A DNA stretch of 64,000 nucleotides from Streptomyces cinnamoneus (GTDB lineage: Bacteria > Actinomycetota > Actinomycetes > Streptomycetales > Streptomycetaceae), in NCBI RefSeq assembly GCF_002939475.1, contig NZ_PKFQ01000001.1, positions 5,639,001 to 5,703,000 on the forward strand. Direction: 5' to 3'. The translations under genes were made by a program, and so were the position numbers. Below, piece by piece: positions 6,787 through 15,772 of the stretch (positions are counted from its first letter, which is position 1; each line of letters starts with the position of its first letter). The notes beneath the pieces were generated by a model. The model did no database searches. It saw only the letters and a program-made list of their open reading frames with translations, and was not told where the DNA came from.

Positions 6787-9038
6787 CCGCCCCGCAGCCA
6801 CCCGCGCCCGCCGGACGCCGGCGCCACCGACCCGAACCCAAGGGCGGCGCCCGCCGCCGCTCCACGCCCCCCACCAGGGGCCGCACGCCCCGGACCGTAC
6901 GCACCCCCAGCGTGCTGCAGATGGAGGCCGTCGAGTGCGGCGCCGCCGCGCTGGCCATGGTGCTCGGCCACTACGGCCGCTTCGTGCCCCTGGAGGAGCT
7001 GCGCATCGCCTGCGGCGTCTCCCGCGACGGATCCCGGGCCAGCAACCTCCTCAAGGCCGCCCGCGGCTACGGGCTGACGGCCAAGGGCATGCAGATGGAC
7101 CTGGCCGCGCTCGCCGGCGTGCGCCCGCCGGCCGTCCTCTTCTGGGAGTTCAACCACTACGTCGTCTACGACGGCATGGGCCGCCGCTTCGGCCGCCGGG
7201 GCGTGTACGTCAACGACCCGGCCAAGGGCCGCCGGTTCGTCACCATGGAGGACTTCGACACCAGCTTCACCGGCGTCGTGCTCACCTTCGAACCCGGTGA
7301 GGACTTCCGCCGCACCGGCCGCCGGCCCGGCGTCATGGGCGCGATGCCGGCCCGCCTGCGCGGCACGTCGGGCACCATGCTCGCCGCCGTGCTCTCCAGC
7401 CTCCTGCTGGTGGCCGTCGGCGCGGCGGTGCCCGCGCTCAGCCGGACGTACATCGACATGTTCCTGATCGGCGGCCGGACGTCCCTGCTGGGCGTGCTCT
7501 TCGCGTCGATGGCCACCGCCCTGGTGCTCACCGCGACGCTCACCGCGCTGCAACAGGCCAACCTGCTGCGCGGGCGCATCATCTCCTCCACCCTCGGCAG
7601 CGCCCGTTTCCTGAGGCACCTGCTCAGGCTGCCGGTCACCTTCTTCTCCCAGCGCAACCCCGCCGACCTGGTCCAGCGCCTGCAGTCCAACGACGCGGTC
7701 GCCGAGACCCTGGCCAGGGACCTCGCCGCCGCCGGCGTGGACGCCGTGGTCGTGGTCCTCTACGCGGTGCTGCTGTGGACGTACGACCCCCAGCTGACGG
7801 TCGTCGGCATCGGCATCGCGCTGCTCAACGTGTTCGCCATGCGGATCGTGATCCATGTGCGGGCCACCGGCACCCAGAAGCTGCGCGCCGAGAGCGCCCG
7901 GCTCACCAACACCTCCTACAGCGGCCTGACGCTCATCGAGACGATGAAGGCCACCGGCGGCGAGAACGGCTTCTTCCGCCGCTGGGCCGGCCAGCACGCC
8001 GTCACGCTCGACGTCCAGCAGCGGCTCGGCGTGCCCAGCGCCTGGCTCGCGGTCGTCGCGCCCACCCTGGCCGCGCTCAACAGCGCGCTGATCCTGATGA
8101 TCGGCGGGCTGCGGGCGGTGGAGGGCCACCTCTCGGTCGGTCTGCTCGTCGCCTTCCAGGCCCTGGTGGCCAGCTTCACCGCGCCCATCACGCGCCTCAA
8201 CGGCGTGGCCGGGCGGATCCAGGACTTCGCCGCCGACGTCGCCCGCCTCAAGGACGTCGAGAACTTCCCCGTCGACCCCCTCTACGCGCGCCGCGAGCCC
8301 GCCGCCGGCACCCGCCGCCTGACCGGCCACGTCGAACTGGAGAACATCACCTTCGGCTACAGCCCGCTGGACGCCCCGCTGCTGAAGGACTTCTCCCTCT
8401 CCGTCGGCCCCGGGCAGCAGGTCGCCCTCGTCGGCGGCTCCGGCAGCGGCAAGTCCACCGTCTCCCGGCTGATATCCGGCCTCTACGCCCCCTGGGAGGG
8501 CACCATCCGCATCGACGGTATGCGCCTGGAGGACATCCCGCGCGGCGCGCTGGCCGCCTCCGTCTCCTTCGTCGACCAGGACGTCTTCCTCTTCGAGGGC
8601 ACCGTCCGCGACAACATCGCCCTGTGGGACCCCTCCGTCCCGGACGAGGCCGTCGTCGCAGCCCTGGAGGACGCGGCCGTGTACGACGTGGTGGCCCGGC
8701 GCCCCGGCGGCATCCACAGCCGCGTCGAGCAGGACGGCCGCAACTTCTCCGGCGGCCAGCGCCAGCGCCTGGAGATCGCCCGGGCGCTCGTGCGCCGCCC
8801 CAGCGTCATGGTCCTCGACGAGGTGACCAGCGCCCTGGACGCGGCGACCGAGCAGGTCGTCATCGACAACCTGCGCCGCCGCGGCTGCGCCTGCGTGGTC
8901 ATCGCCCACCGGCTGAGCACCGTGCGCGACAGCGACGAGATCGTCGTGCTCGACCGCGGCACGGTCGTCGAACGCGGACGGCACGAGCACCTGCTCGCCG
9001 TGCCCGGCGCGTACGCCGAACTGGTCAAGGAGCACTGA
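6783..9038 (+). CDS. NHLM-type peptidase/permease/ATP-binding ABC exporter (C39)
   Basis: This 751-aa protein starts at GTG 6783, overlapping the HlyD-like gene by GTGA. After an Arg/Pro-rich tail of about 40 residues comes a C39 peptidase with Gln46, catalytic Cys52 (ECGAAALAMVLG), His125 (FNHYVVY) and Asp145 (VNDPAKG) all present. A six-helix ABC membrane domain follows, then an ATPase with Walker A GGSGSGKST (Lys557), signature FSGGQRQR, Walker B VMVLDEV and the H-loop IAHRLS. It should cut the precursor after Gly20-Gly21 and move the core across the membrane. Its architecture matches the first ABC protein of NHLM bacteriocin systems. Confidence 0.92.
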   Translation: MTAPQPPAPAGRRRHRPEPKGGARRRSTPPTRGRTPRTVRTPSVLQMEAVECGAAALAMVLGHYGRFVPLEELRIACGVSRDGSRASNLLKAARGYGLTAKGMQMDLAALAGVRPPAVLFWEFNHYVVYDGMGRRFGRRGVYVNDPAKGRRFVTMEDFDTSFTGVVLTFEPGEDFRRTGRRPGVMGAMPARLRGTSGTMLAAVLSSLLLVAVGAAVPALSRTYIDMFLIGGRTSLLGVLFASMATALVLTATLTALQQANLLRGRIISSTLGSARFLRHLLRLPVTFFSQRNPADLVQRLQSNDAVAETLARDLAAAGVDAVVVVLYAVLLWTYDPQLTVVGIGIALLNVFAMRIVIHVRATGTQKLRAESARLTNTSYSGLTLIETMKATGGENGFFRRWAGQHAVTLDVQQRLGVPSAWLAVVAPTLAALNSALILMIGGLRAVEGHLSVGLLVAFQALVASFTAPITRLNGVAGRIQDFAADVARLKDVENFPVDPLYARREPAAGTRRLTGHVELENITFGYSPLDAPLLKDFSLSVGPGQQVALVGGSGSGKSTVSRLISGLYAPWEGTIRIDGMRLEDIPRGALAASVSFVDQDVFLFEGTVRDNIALWDPSVPDEAVVAALEDAAVYDVVARRPGGIHSRVEQDGRNFSGGQRQRLEIARALVRRPSVMVLDEVTSALDAATEQVVIDNLRRRGCACVVIAHRLSTVRDSDEIVVLDRGTVVERGRHEHLLAVPGAYAELVKEH

Positions 9039-9039
9039 G

Positions 9040-11910
9040 GTGACGATCCCCCACCAGACCCACGTCGCCCTGGACCCCGTCGTCGCCGCCCTCGGCGGGC
9101 TCGGTTCGCCGGTCGACTGCGCGGGCCTGCGCAGCCTGTCGCTGGAAGGGCCGCTCGTGCTGTGGCTCGTCGTGGACGGCGAGCTGGACCTGTTCGCCGT
9201 CGACGCCGCGCAGGCGGGCCACTGGCACTTCCTCGGCCGGCTGGGGGCGGGCACCCTGCTGCTGGGCCCGGCCGAGGGCCCCGCGCACACCCTGCTCGGC
9301 CGACCCCTGCACGGCTGCCTGCTGCGCCGCATCGAACTGCGGGAGCTGTACCGCCCCGAGTACCCCGAGTACCCCGGCTACGGGGGCCAGGACAACGGGC
9401 CGTGGTACGACGGACAGTACGGCCACGCCGACGGGATGCTCAGCCCCCTGGAGAACGCCTTCGCGCTCGGCGTCGGCCGCGGCCTGCGCGTGCTCTACCA
9501 GGCGCCGCTGGAGAGCCGCGCCACGACCGGCCGCAGCGCGGCCGACGACGACGTCCTGTGGATGCAGATCACCCCGGGCAGCGTGCAGTACGGCGCCATC
9601 TACGAGAGCCACGAGGGATACGACACCGCCGGCACGCTCCTCGTCGACGCGACGATGTGGCAGGGCATGGTCGACCAGCAGCACCGGCTGCTGTACGCGC
9701 TGGACCGCTGGATCGAGCAGCTGGAGCGCGCCCACGAGGACCGCACGGCGGCCGGCATCGAGGCCGGCGAGGCGGCCCGCACCCAGGCGGACCGGGCGCT
9801 GCTGGCCTCCATCGGCCGCTCCCGCGGGGACTCCCGCCGGGGCGCGAGCGACGACGCGACCTTCGCCGCCTGCCGCCTCGTCGCCGAGGCGGCAGGCGTC
9901 ACGCTGACCGAACCGGGCGGCGCCGGCGCCGCCGCCGACGGGACGGACCCCGTCGAACGCGTCGCGCTCGCCTCACGGATCCGCACCCGCGCCGTCAAGC
10001 TGGACGGCCGCTGGTGGCGGGAGGACAGCGGGCCCCTGGTGGGCCGGCGCGCGGAGGACGGCGCACCGGTGGCGCTGCTGTGGCGGCGCGGCGGCTACGA
10101 GGCCGTCGACCCGGCCGCCGGCACGCGGGAGCGCGTGCGCGGGGACAACGAGGCCGCCTACGAACCGCGCGCCGTGATGTTCTACCGCCCGCTGCCCGAC
10201 GTCCGGCTGAGCCCCTTGCGTCTGCTGCGCTTCGCCACGCGCGGCACCGGCGGGGAACTGCGCGGCCTCGTCCTGGGAGGGCTGGTCGCGGTCCTCCTGG
10301 GCGCCTTCGTGCCCATCGCCACGGGCAAGGTGCTCGGCGCGTACGTGCCCGAGGCCGAGAACGGCCTCATCGTGCAGACCGGGCTCGCGCTCGTCGCGAC
10401 CAGCGTCGTCTCGGCCGCCTTCATGCTGCTGCAGAACATCTCCATCCTCCGCCTGGAGGGCCGCGTCGAGGCCACCTTGCAGCCGGCCGTGTGGGACCGG
10501 CTGCTGAGACTGCCGACGACGTTCTTCGCCGGCCGCTCCACCGGGGAACTGGCGAGCGCGGCCATGGGCGTCAGCGCGATCCGCCGCGTGCTGTCCGGCA
10601 TCGGCTCGGTGTCCGTGCAGGCCGGCACCGTCGGCACGATGAACCTCGTGCTGCTGCTCGTCTACAGCGTGCCGCTGGCACTGGTGGCGGTCGCCATGCT
10701 GCTCCTCGTCGCCGTGGTCTTCCTCGGCCTCGGACTGTGGCAGCTGCGCTACCAGCGGCAGCTGATCAGGCTCGGCAACAAGCTCAACAACCAGGCGTTC
10801 CAGACCCTGCGGGGACTGCCCAAACTGCGCGTCGCCGCGGCCGAGAGCTTCGCCTACGCCGCCTGGGCCCGGGAGTTCGCCCGCACCCGCGAACTCCAGC
10901 AGCGCATCGGCCGGATCAAGAACGTCGTCACGGTGCTCAACGCGGTCTATCTGCCGCTGTGCACGCTGGTGATGTTCGTGCTGCTGGCCGGCCCGGCCCG
11001 GGGCAGCATGTCCGCCGGCGACTTCCTCACCTTCAGCACCGCCGTGACGATGCTGCTGTCCTCGGTCACCCAGCTGACCGGCGCGCTCCTGTCGGCCGCC
11101 GCCGTGCAGCCGATGTTCGAGCAGATCGAGCCCATCCTCAGGGAGGTCCCGGAGGTACGCGGCTCCAGCACCCGGCCGGGCCTGCTCACCGGCGCCGTCG
11201 AGGCGAAGAACCTGTCCTACCGGTACACCGACGACGGCCCGCTGGTGCTCGACGACGTGTCCTTCCAGGTGCGGCCGGGGGAGTTCGTGGCGATCGTCGG
11301 CGCGAGCGGCTGCGGCAAGTCGACCCTGCTGCGGCTGCTCATCGGCTTCGACAAGCCCCTCTCGGGCAGTGTGCTCTACGACGGCCAGGACCTGGCGGCG
11401 CTCGACCAGGCCGCCGTGCGCCGCCAGTGCGGCGTCGTCCTGCAGAACGCCCAGCCGTTCTCCGGCTCCATCCTGGAGTGCGTCTGCGGTGCGGAGACGT
11501 ACCCGCTGGAGGAGGTCGCCGAGGCCGTGGCGATGGCGGGCCTGGCCGAGGACGTCAAGGCCATGCCCATGGGCCTGCACACCATGCTCTCCGACGGCGG
11601 CGGCACCGTCTCGGGCGGTCAGCGCCAGCGGCTGATGATCGCGCAGGCCCTCATCCGCAAGCCGCGCGTCCTCTTCCTGGACGAGGCCACCAGCGCGCTG
11701 GACAACGAGGCCCAGCGCGTGGTCATCGAGTCGACCCGCGCCCTGCGCGCCACCCGTGTCGTGATCGCCCACCGGCTGTCCACGGTCATGGACGCGGACC
11801 GGGTGATCGTCATGTCGGAGGGACGGGTCGTCCAGCAGGGCCCGCCGGCCGCACTGCTCGCCGACACCGGGGGGCTCTTCCACGAGCTGGTCCGCCGTCA
11901 GATCACCTGA
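9040..11910 (+). CDS. NHLM-type second ABC exporter protein with long N-terminal domain
   Basis: This 956-aa protein begins at GTG 9040, one base after the previous stop. The first 380 or so residues have no C39 peptidase. They look like the regulatory N-terminal region seen in the second ABC protein of NHLM systems. Within it, about residues 106-130 carry an odd Tyr/Pro/Gly-rich insert (YRPEYPEYPGYGG). Then come the membrane domain and an ATPase with GASGCGKST (Lys760), VSGGQRQR, VLFLDEA and IAHRLS. The two ABC proteins probably act as a pair, one as peptidase-exporter and one as partner ATPase. A strong hairpin follows the stop codon. Confidence 0.9.
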   Translation: MTIPHQTHVALDPVVAALGGLGSPVDCAGLRSLSLEGPLVLWLVVDGELDLFAVDAAQAGHWHFLGRLGAGTLLLGPAEGPAHTLLGRPLHGCLLRRIELRELYRPEYPEYPGYGGQDNGPWYDGQYGHADGMLSPLENAFALGVGRGLRVLYQAPLESRATTGRSAADDDVLWMQITPGSVQYGAIYESHEGYDTAGTLLVDATMWQGMVDQQHRLLYALDRWIEQLERAHEDRTAAGIEAGEAARTQADRALLASIGRSRGDSRRGASDDATFAACRLVAEAAGVTLTEPGGAGAAADGTDPVERVALASRIRTRAVKLDGRWWREDSGPLVGRRAEDGAPVALLWRRGGYEAVDPAAGTRERVRGDNEAAYEPRAVMFYRPLPDVRLSPLRLLRFATRGTGGELRGLVLGGLVAVLLGAFVPIATGKVLGAYVPEAENGLIVQTGLALVATSVVSAAFMLLQNISILRLEGRVEATLQPAVWDRLLRLPTTFFAGRSTGELASAAMGVSAIRRVLSGIGSVSVQAGTVGTMNLVLLLVYSVPLALVAVAMLLLVAVVFLGLGLWQLRYQRQLIRLGNKLNNQAFQTLRGLPKLRVAAAESFAYAAWAREFARTRELQQRIGRIKNVVTVLNAVYLPLCTLVMFVLLAGPARGSMSAGDFLTFSTAVTMLLSSVTQLTGALLSAAAVQPMFEQIEPILREVPEVRGSSTRPGLLTGAVEAKNLSYRYTDDGPLVLDDVSFQVRPGEFVAIVGASGCGKSTLLRLLIGFDKPLSGSVLYDGQDLAALDQAAVRRQCGVVLQNAQPFSGSILECVCGAETYPLEEVAEAVAMAGLAEDVKAMPMGLHTMLSDGGGTVSGGQRQRLMIAQALIRKPRVLFLDEATSALDNEAQRVVIESTRALRATRVVIAHRLSTVMDADRVIVMSEGRVVQQGPPAALLADTGGLFHELVRRQIT

Positions 11911-11923
11911 GGGCGGCCGCTTC

Positions 11924-11952
11924 CCGGCGGCGCGCGGACTGTGCGCCGCCGG
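11924..11952 (+). terminator. Terminator hairpin after exporter operon
   Basis: CCGGCGGCGC (11924-11933) pairs perfectly with GCGCCGCCGG (11943-11952) across a nine-base loop, 14 bases after the stop codon of the second ABC gene. The position supports the end of the exporter operon. Confidence 0.65.
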
Positions 11953-11972
11953 ACGGCCTCCGGCGCCTGCCA

Positions 11973-12031
11973 GCGCGGACTCAGTACGGACTCGGTGCGG
12001 AGCCAGCGCGGAGTCGGTGCGGACTCAGTAC
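11973..12031. repeat. Short direct repeats
   Basis: Units of the type gcggactcagtacgg recur: the full unit appears at about 11975 and again at about 12017, with shorter variants (GCGGAGTCGGT, GACTCGGTGCGG) between. The array ends at the 3' end of the guanine deaminase gene. It may be a small tandem expansion of that gene end. Confidence 0.6.
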
Positions 12032-12591
12032 GGGTGCCGGTCCGGCTTGCTCGTCCAGGCGTCGTAGGCGTGGGCGCCGATTTCGGGGTGGAGCTGCTCG
12101 ATCTTGATCCTTCGCTCGCTCAGCGGTTTCGTGAAGTCCTCGTACTGGTAGGCGTCGTCGAAGCCGATCCGGCGGGTGTCGTCCAGGTCGCAGCTGAAGT
12201 AGACCTCGTCTATCCGCGCCCAGTAGATGGCGCTCATGCACATGGGGCACGGGGCGCCGCTGATGTAGATGGAGCAGCCCTGGAGCATCCGGGCCCGCTC
12301 GGGGACCGGATCCGGCGACCCCTCGGGACGGGGCACGTAGGCGAGGGTGCTCTCGTTCTGGTGCTCTTCGGAGATCGACGGAGCTTCGGGGTTGAGATGT
12401 GCCACGGCCTTGCGGATGGTCTCGACTTCGGCGTGGGCCGTGGGGTCCCCGGTCAGAAGGACGCGGTTCTGCCCGCGCGCGATGATCTCGCCGTCCCGGA
12501 CGATTACCGCACCGAAGGGGCCGCCCCAGCCCTTCTCCACCGACTCGGTCGCGAGCCGTACCGCTTCGGTGATGAGTTCCTTGTGTTCCAT
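12025..12591 (-). CDS. guaD: Guanine deaminase-type CDA-fold enzyme
   Basis: This 188-aa protein belongs to the cytidine/deoxycytidylate deaminase fold. It has the zinc and catalytic motifs DPTAHAEVETIRKA and SGAPCPMCMSAIYWA, in the form typical of bacterial guanine deaminase, which converts guanine to xanthine. The ATG at 12591 is chosen because GGAGGG lies just upstream; an open extension to 12702 has no such site. It stands alone on the minus strand, but xanthine would feed the urate pathway encoded from 34 kb. A broader nucleoside-deaminase role cannot be excluded. Confidence 0.8.
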   Translation of the reverse strand: MEHKELITEAVRLATESVEKGWGGPFGAVIVRDGEIIARGQNRVLLTGDPTAHAEVETIRKAVAHLNPEAPSISEEHQNESTLAYVPRPEGSPDPVPERARMLQGCSIYISGAPCPMCMSAIYWARIDEVYFSCDLDDTRRIGFDDAYQYEDFTKPLSERRIKIEQLHPEIGAHAYDAWTSKPDRHPY

Positions 12592-12776
12592 CACGCGCCC
12601 TCCGATCGGCATGGCCGCCGGCGTGGGTGTCCTCTTGAGGAACGAAATCGTGGAACGGGTGAACAAACCCCTCGCGGGTAGACCAACCCCTGAGGCAACC
12701 AATCCTCGACGTCGACAACCCCTCGGCCGAACGCCCGATTTGCTCGAAAAGTCCTACACGAACTACGCTACCTGCT

Positions 12777-13748
12777 GTGAGTCCCCGTGCAAGCCGTGAC
12801 GCCGGGGCTGACAACGCCACCGTGGTGATCTCGCAGAAGGTGCGCGCAGGCCGGGTCGGCGACTATCAGCGCTGGCAGGACAGGGCGAACGAGGCGGCCC
12901 GCGAATTCGAGGGGTTCGAGGGCGCCGAGGCGTACCCGCCCGAAGGCGGCGACGAGAACGTATGGGTGGCCGTCTTCCGGTTCTCCGGGATCGACCACCT
13001 GACCGCCTGGCTCGACTCGCCCCGGCGACGGGAACTGCTCGCCGAAGGCCAGGACCTGTTCGAGGGGCCTCCGACACAGGAGGTGCTCCACGGCGGCGCC
13101 CCCGCCGAGCAGGAGCCGGAAGCCGTCACGGCCGTCATCTCCCACGTGGTGGAGCCCGGACGGGAACAGGGGTTCCTGCGCTGGCAGGCGAAGGCCCTCA
13201 AGGCGCAGGAGAAGGCGCCCGGATTCATGGGGTCCGAGTTGTTCAGACCGGTCCAGGGAGTCCAGGAGCGCTGGGTCGCCGTGTTCCGGTTCGACTCCCG
13301 CGAGCACCTCGACGACTGGCTCGCGTCCGACGTCCGCCAGGAGCTGCTGGAGGAGGGGCGTCACTACTTCGCCTCCTACGACGTGCACAAGGTCGGTTCG
13401 GCGTTCAGCGGGTGGTTCCGCTTCGAGGGAGGCGCACGGGGCGGTGCCCCGCCCAACTGGAAGCAGGCCATGTCCGTGCTCCTGGCCCTCTATCCCACCG
13501 TGATGGTCCTGAACCTGACCGTGGGATACGAGCTGGACGAGCTCGGCGTCCCCGGCTACGTCGGTCTGTTCGTCGGCAACGTGCTGAGCGTCAGCGCGCT
13601 GACCTGGTTGCTGATGCCCCTGGTGAACAGAGCGCTCGCCTTCTGGCTGGTGCCGGGGCGCGCCCCGGCCCGCGTGCACGTGGCGGGCGCGGCGTTGGTG
13701 GTGCTCGCCTACCTGCTGTTCGTCGTGATCTTCGGGCTGATCAGCTGA
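12777..13748 (+). CDS. Membrane-anchored tandem ABM-domain protein
   Basis: The 323-aa protein has two consecutive antibiotic-biosynthesis-monooxygenase-like ferredoxin folds, at about residues 13-100 and 115-205. Both carry the VWVAVFRF / RWVAVFRF strand and a W-(Q)-D/A pattern. The C-terminal 100 residues hold about three membrane helices. This layout is known as a family in actinobacteria, but the substrate is not established. The GTG start at 12777 has little upstream leader and may be near leaderless. The stop overlaps the ATG of the next gene, so the two are coupled and may form a small redox pair. Confidence 0.75.
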   Translation: MSPRASRDAGADNATVVISQKVRAGRVGDYQRWQDRANEAAREFEGFEGAEAYPPEGGDENVWVAVFRFSGIDHLTAWLDSPRRRELLAEGQDLFEGPPTQEVLHGGAPAEQEPEAVTAVISHVVEPGREQGFLRWQAKALKAQEKAPGFMGSELFRPVQGVQERWVAVFRFDSREHLDDWLASDVRQELLEEGRHYFASYDVHKVGSAFSGWFRFEGGARGGAPPNWKQAMSVLLALYPTVMVLNLTVGYELDELGVPGYVGLFVGNVLSVSALTWLLMPLVNRALAFWLVPGRAPARVHVAGAALVVLAYLLFVVIFGLIS

Positions 13749-15118
13749 TGTCCGCGGGAGAGGGGTTCGAGGGGGTCCTGATCCGGCACGGCGACCGGGA
13801 CTACGACCGCGCCAGGGCGGACGCGGTGTGGAACGGGCGCAAGCCGCAACGGTTCCCCGACGCCGTCGTGCGGGCCGCCTCCGAAGAGGACGTCCCGAGG
13901 GCCCTGTCCTACGCCCGCTCCCACGGGCTGCGCGTGTCGGTGCGCTCCGGCGGTCACAACTGGTCCGGCTCCCCGCTCCGGGACGGGGGCCTGCTGCTCG
14001 ACCTGTCAGGGCTCGCGCGGTGCGAGGTCGACCCCGTGCCGGCGACGGCCACGGTCGGGCCCGCGGCCACCGGTCAGGACCTGGTCGCGGCGCTCGCCCC
14101 GCACGGACTGGCCTTCCCCGTGGGCCACTGCCCCACCGTCGCGGTGGGCGGATTCCTGCTGAGCGGCGGGCTCGGCTGGAACTCCCGTGCGTGGGGCGCG
14201 GCGTGCGCCGACGTCCAGGAGATCCAGGCCGTCACCGCGGACGGCCGGACGGTGATCTGCTCGGAGACGGAGAACAGCGACCTCTTCTGGGCCGCCCGGG
14301 GCGCGGGGCCGGGCTTCTTCGCCGTCACCACGCGCTTCCGGCTCGGCCTCCACCCCCAGCCGGCGGCCATCGTGACCACGAGCCTGACGTTCCCGGTGTC
14401 CGAGGTCGGCCGCGTGGCCGCATGGGGGGAGCGGACCGCGCGCGAACTCCCGCCGTACGTCGAGACGGCCCTCGTCCTGCGCGCCTCCGGAGACCCCGCC
14501 GCGACACCTCCGGCGGGGCCGCAGATCATGATCGGCGCCACCTCGTTCGCGGCGTCGCGGGAGGAGGCGCTCGCCTCGCTCGCCCCGGTGGACGCCTGCC
14601 CCTTCGCCGCGAGCGCCGAGTCCCGGCAGGCGCCCGAGCCGACGTCGTTCGCGGCCCTGCACGCGGGCGCAGGTTCCCTGTGGCCGCCCGGCCGCCGGTA
14701 CGCGGCCGACACGCTGTGGTCGGCCGAGACCTACGAGACCCAGCTGACCCGGGCGGCCGACGCGGTCGCCCACGCCCCGTCCCCCAGGTCCCTCGTGCTC
14801 GCCCCGGTGCAACCGGTGTCCGAGGAGCCGGCCCTGCTGCGGAACATGGCCTTCTCGCCGCTCGGCCGGTCCTACTGCGTCTCCTACGCGATCTGGGACG
14901 ACCCGGGCGCCGACGGGGCCAACGACCGCTGGCTGCGGGGCGTGGCGGCGGCGACGGACCCGTCGGGGCACGGCGGCCGGTACGTGGCCGAGGCCGACCT
15001 GGAAGCCGACGCCGCCCGAGCCCGGCGCGCGTACGCCCCCGCCGACTGGGACCGCCTGCAGGAGCTCAAGGCACGGTGGGACCCGGAGAACGTGTTCCAC
15101 CCCTACCTGGCACCATGA
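13748..15118 (+). CDS. BBE-type FAD-linked oxidase (bicovalent flavin)
   Basis: This 456-aa berberine-bridge-enzyme-like oxidase begins at an ATG sharing one base with the previous stop. RSGGHNWSG supplies the histidine and VGHCPTVAVGG the cysteine for double covalent FAD attachment. The C-terminal BBE tail is present (RWDPENVFHP). Such enzymes oxidise alcohols, sugars or alkaloid-type substrates with oxygen, often in specialised metabolism. There is no signal peptide, so it is probably cytoplasmic, close to the membrane-bound ABM protein. The substrate cannot be told from sequence. Confidence 0.85.
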   Translation: MSAGEGFEGVLIRHGDRDYDRARADAVWNGRKPQRFPDAVVRAASEEDVPRALSYARSHGLRVSVRSGGHNWSGSPLRDGGLLLDLSGLARCEVDPVPATATVGPAATGQDLVAALAPHGLAFPVGHCPTVAVGGFLLSGGLGWNSRAWGAACADVQEIQAVTADGRTVICSETENSDLFWAARGAGPGFFAVTTRFRLGLHPQPAAIVTTSLTFPVSEVGRVAAWGERTARELPPYVETALVLRASGDPAATPPAGPQIMIGATSFAASREEALASLAPVDACPFAASAESRQAPEPTSFAALHAGAGSLWPPGRRYAADTLWSAETYETQLTRAADAVAHAPSPRSLVLAPVQPVSEEPALLRNMAFSPLGRSYCVSYAIWDDPGADGANDRWLRGVAAATDPSGHGGRYVAEADLEADAARARRAYAPADWDRLQELKARWDPENVFHPYLAP

Positions 15119-15163
15119 CGTGCCGCGCGCGCCGGCGTGCACCGGCAGCCCGGGGGACGGCGG

Positions 15164-15740
15164 TCATGCCCGCCGCCCCGAATCCGTGGGGAGCAGGTAG
15201 TTGGGTCCGTCGACGTAGTACTTGTTGATGTCCACGGCCCCCGAGCGGTCCTTGCTGAACAGCGTTCCGGCGGTGACCATCGCCTTGATCGGCAACCGGG
15301 GCGCCTTGAGCACCCGGGCGCGCAGCACCGCGGCCGGTTCCGCGGGAAGCCGGTCGACGGCTTCGGTGAGGCGGTCCCGGACGAGCCCCAGCCAGGTGTC
15401 CAACGGGCCCCGGCCGCGTTCGGCCAGTTCGAAGGCAAGGGCAGCCGCACACAGATGAACGGGCACGGTCGTGAACAGGTCGGCCAGCGGGCCGTCGTCG
15501 GTGACGAGGACCCGGGGGTCGGCGAAGCCCAGCAGACCCGCGGCTGCCGCCCCGCCGATCCGTGCGGCAAGGCGCGCAGGGTGCACGCGTGGCCCGTCGT
15601 TGTCCTTGAGCAGCAGCCGCATCCGGGGGAGGCCGCCGTGGCCGTCGAGGACGATCGAGGTGTTCTGCTGGTGCGATTCCAGCGCGACGCCATAGGAGAA
15701 GAGGGTGGTGTGCCAGTCCAGCAGGCGGACGGTATGAGGA
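15164..15740 (-). pseudogene. C-terminal remnant of IucA/IucC-type siderophore synthetase
   Basis: About 190 residues on the minus strand match the C-terminal third of NRPS-independent siderophore synthetases. They start at RLLDWHTTLFSYGVALE and SHQQNTSIVLD and end with PIKAMVTAGTLFSKD and the asparagine/tyrosine-rich tail. The normal protein has about 600 residues; the first 400 are gone. The upstream break is sharp, near 15740, where a remnant of another gene begins on the opposite strand. The residual frame is intact but unlikely to work. Confidence 0.8.
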
Positions 15741-15772
15741 GCAGACCATGCACGACGCCGAGACCGGCAAGC

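Noticed and set aside
6675..9332. 885-codon minus-strand frame across the C39 exporter
   Set aside because: It is a GC-bias shadow of a gene with complete catalytic motifs on the other strand.
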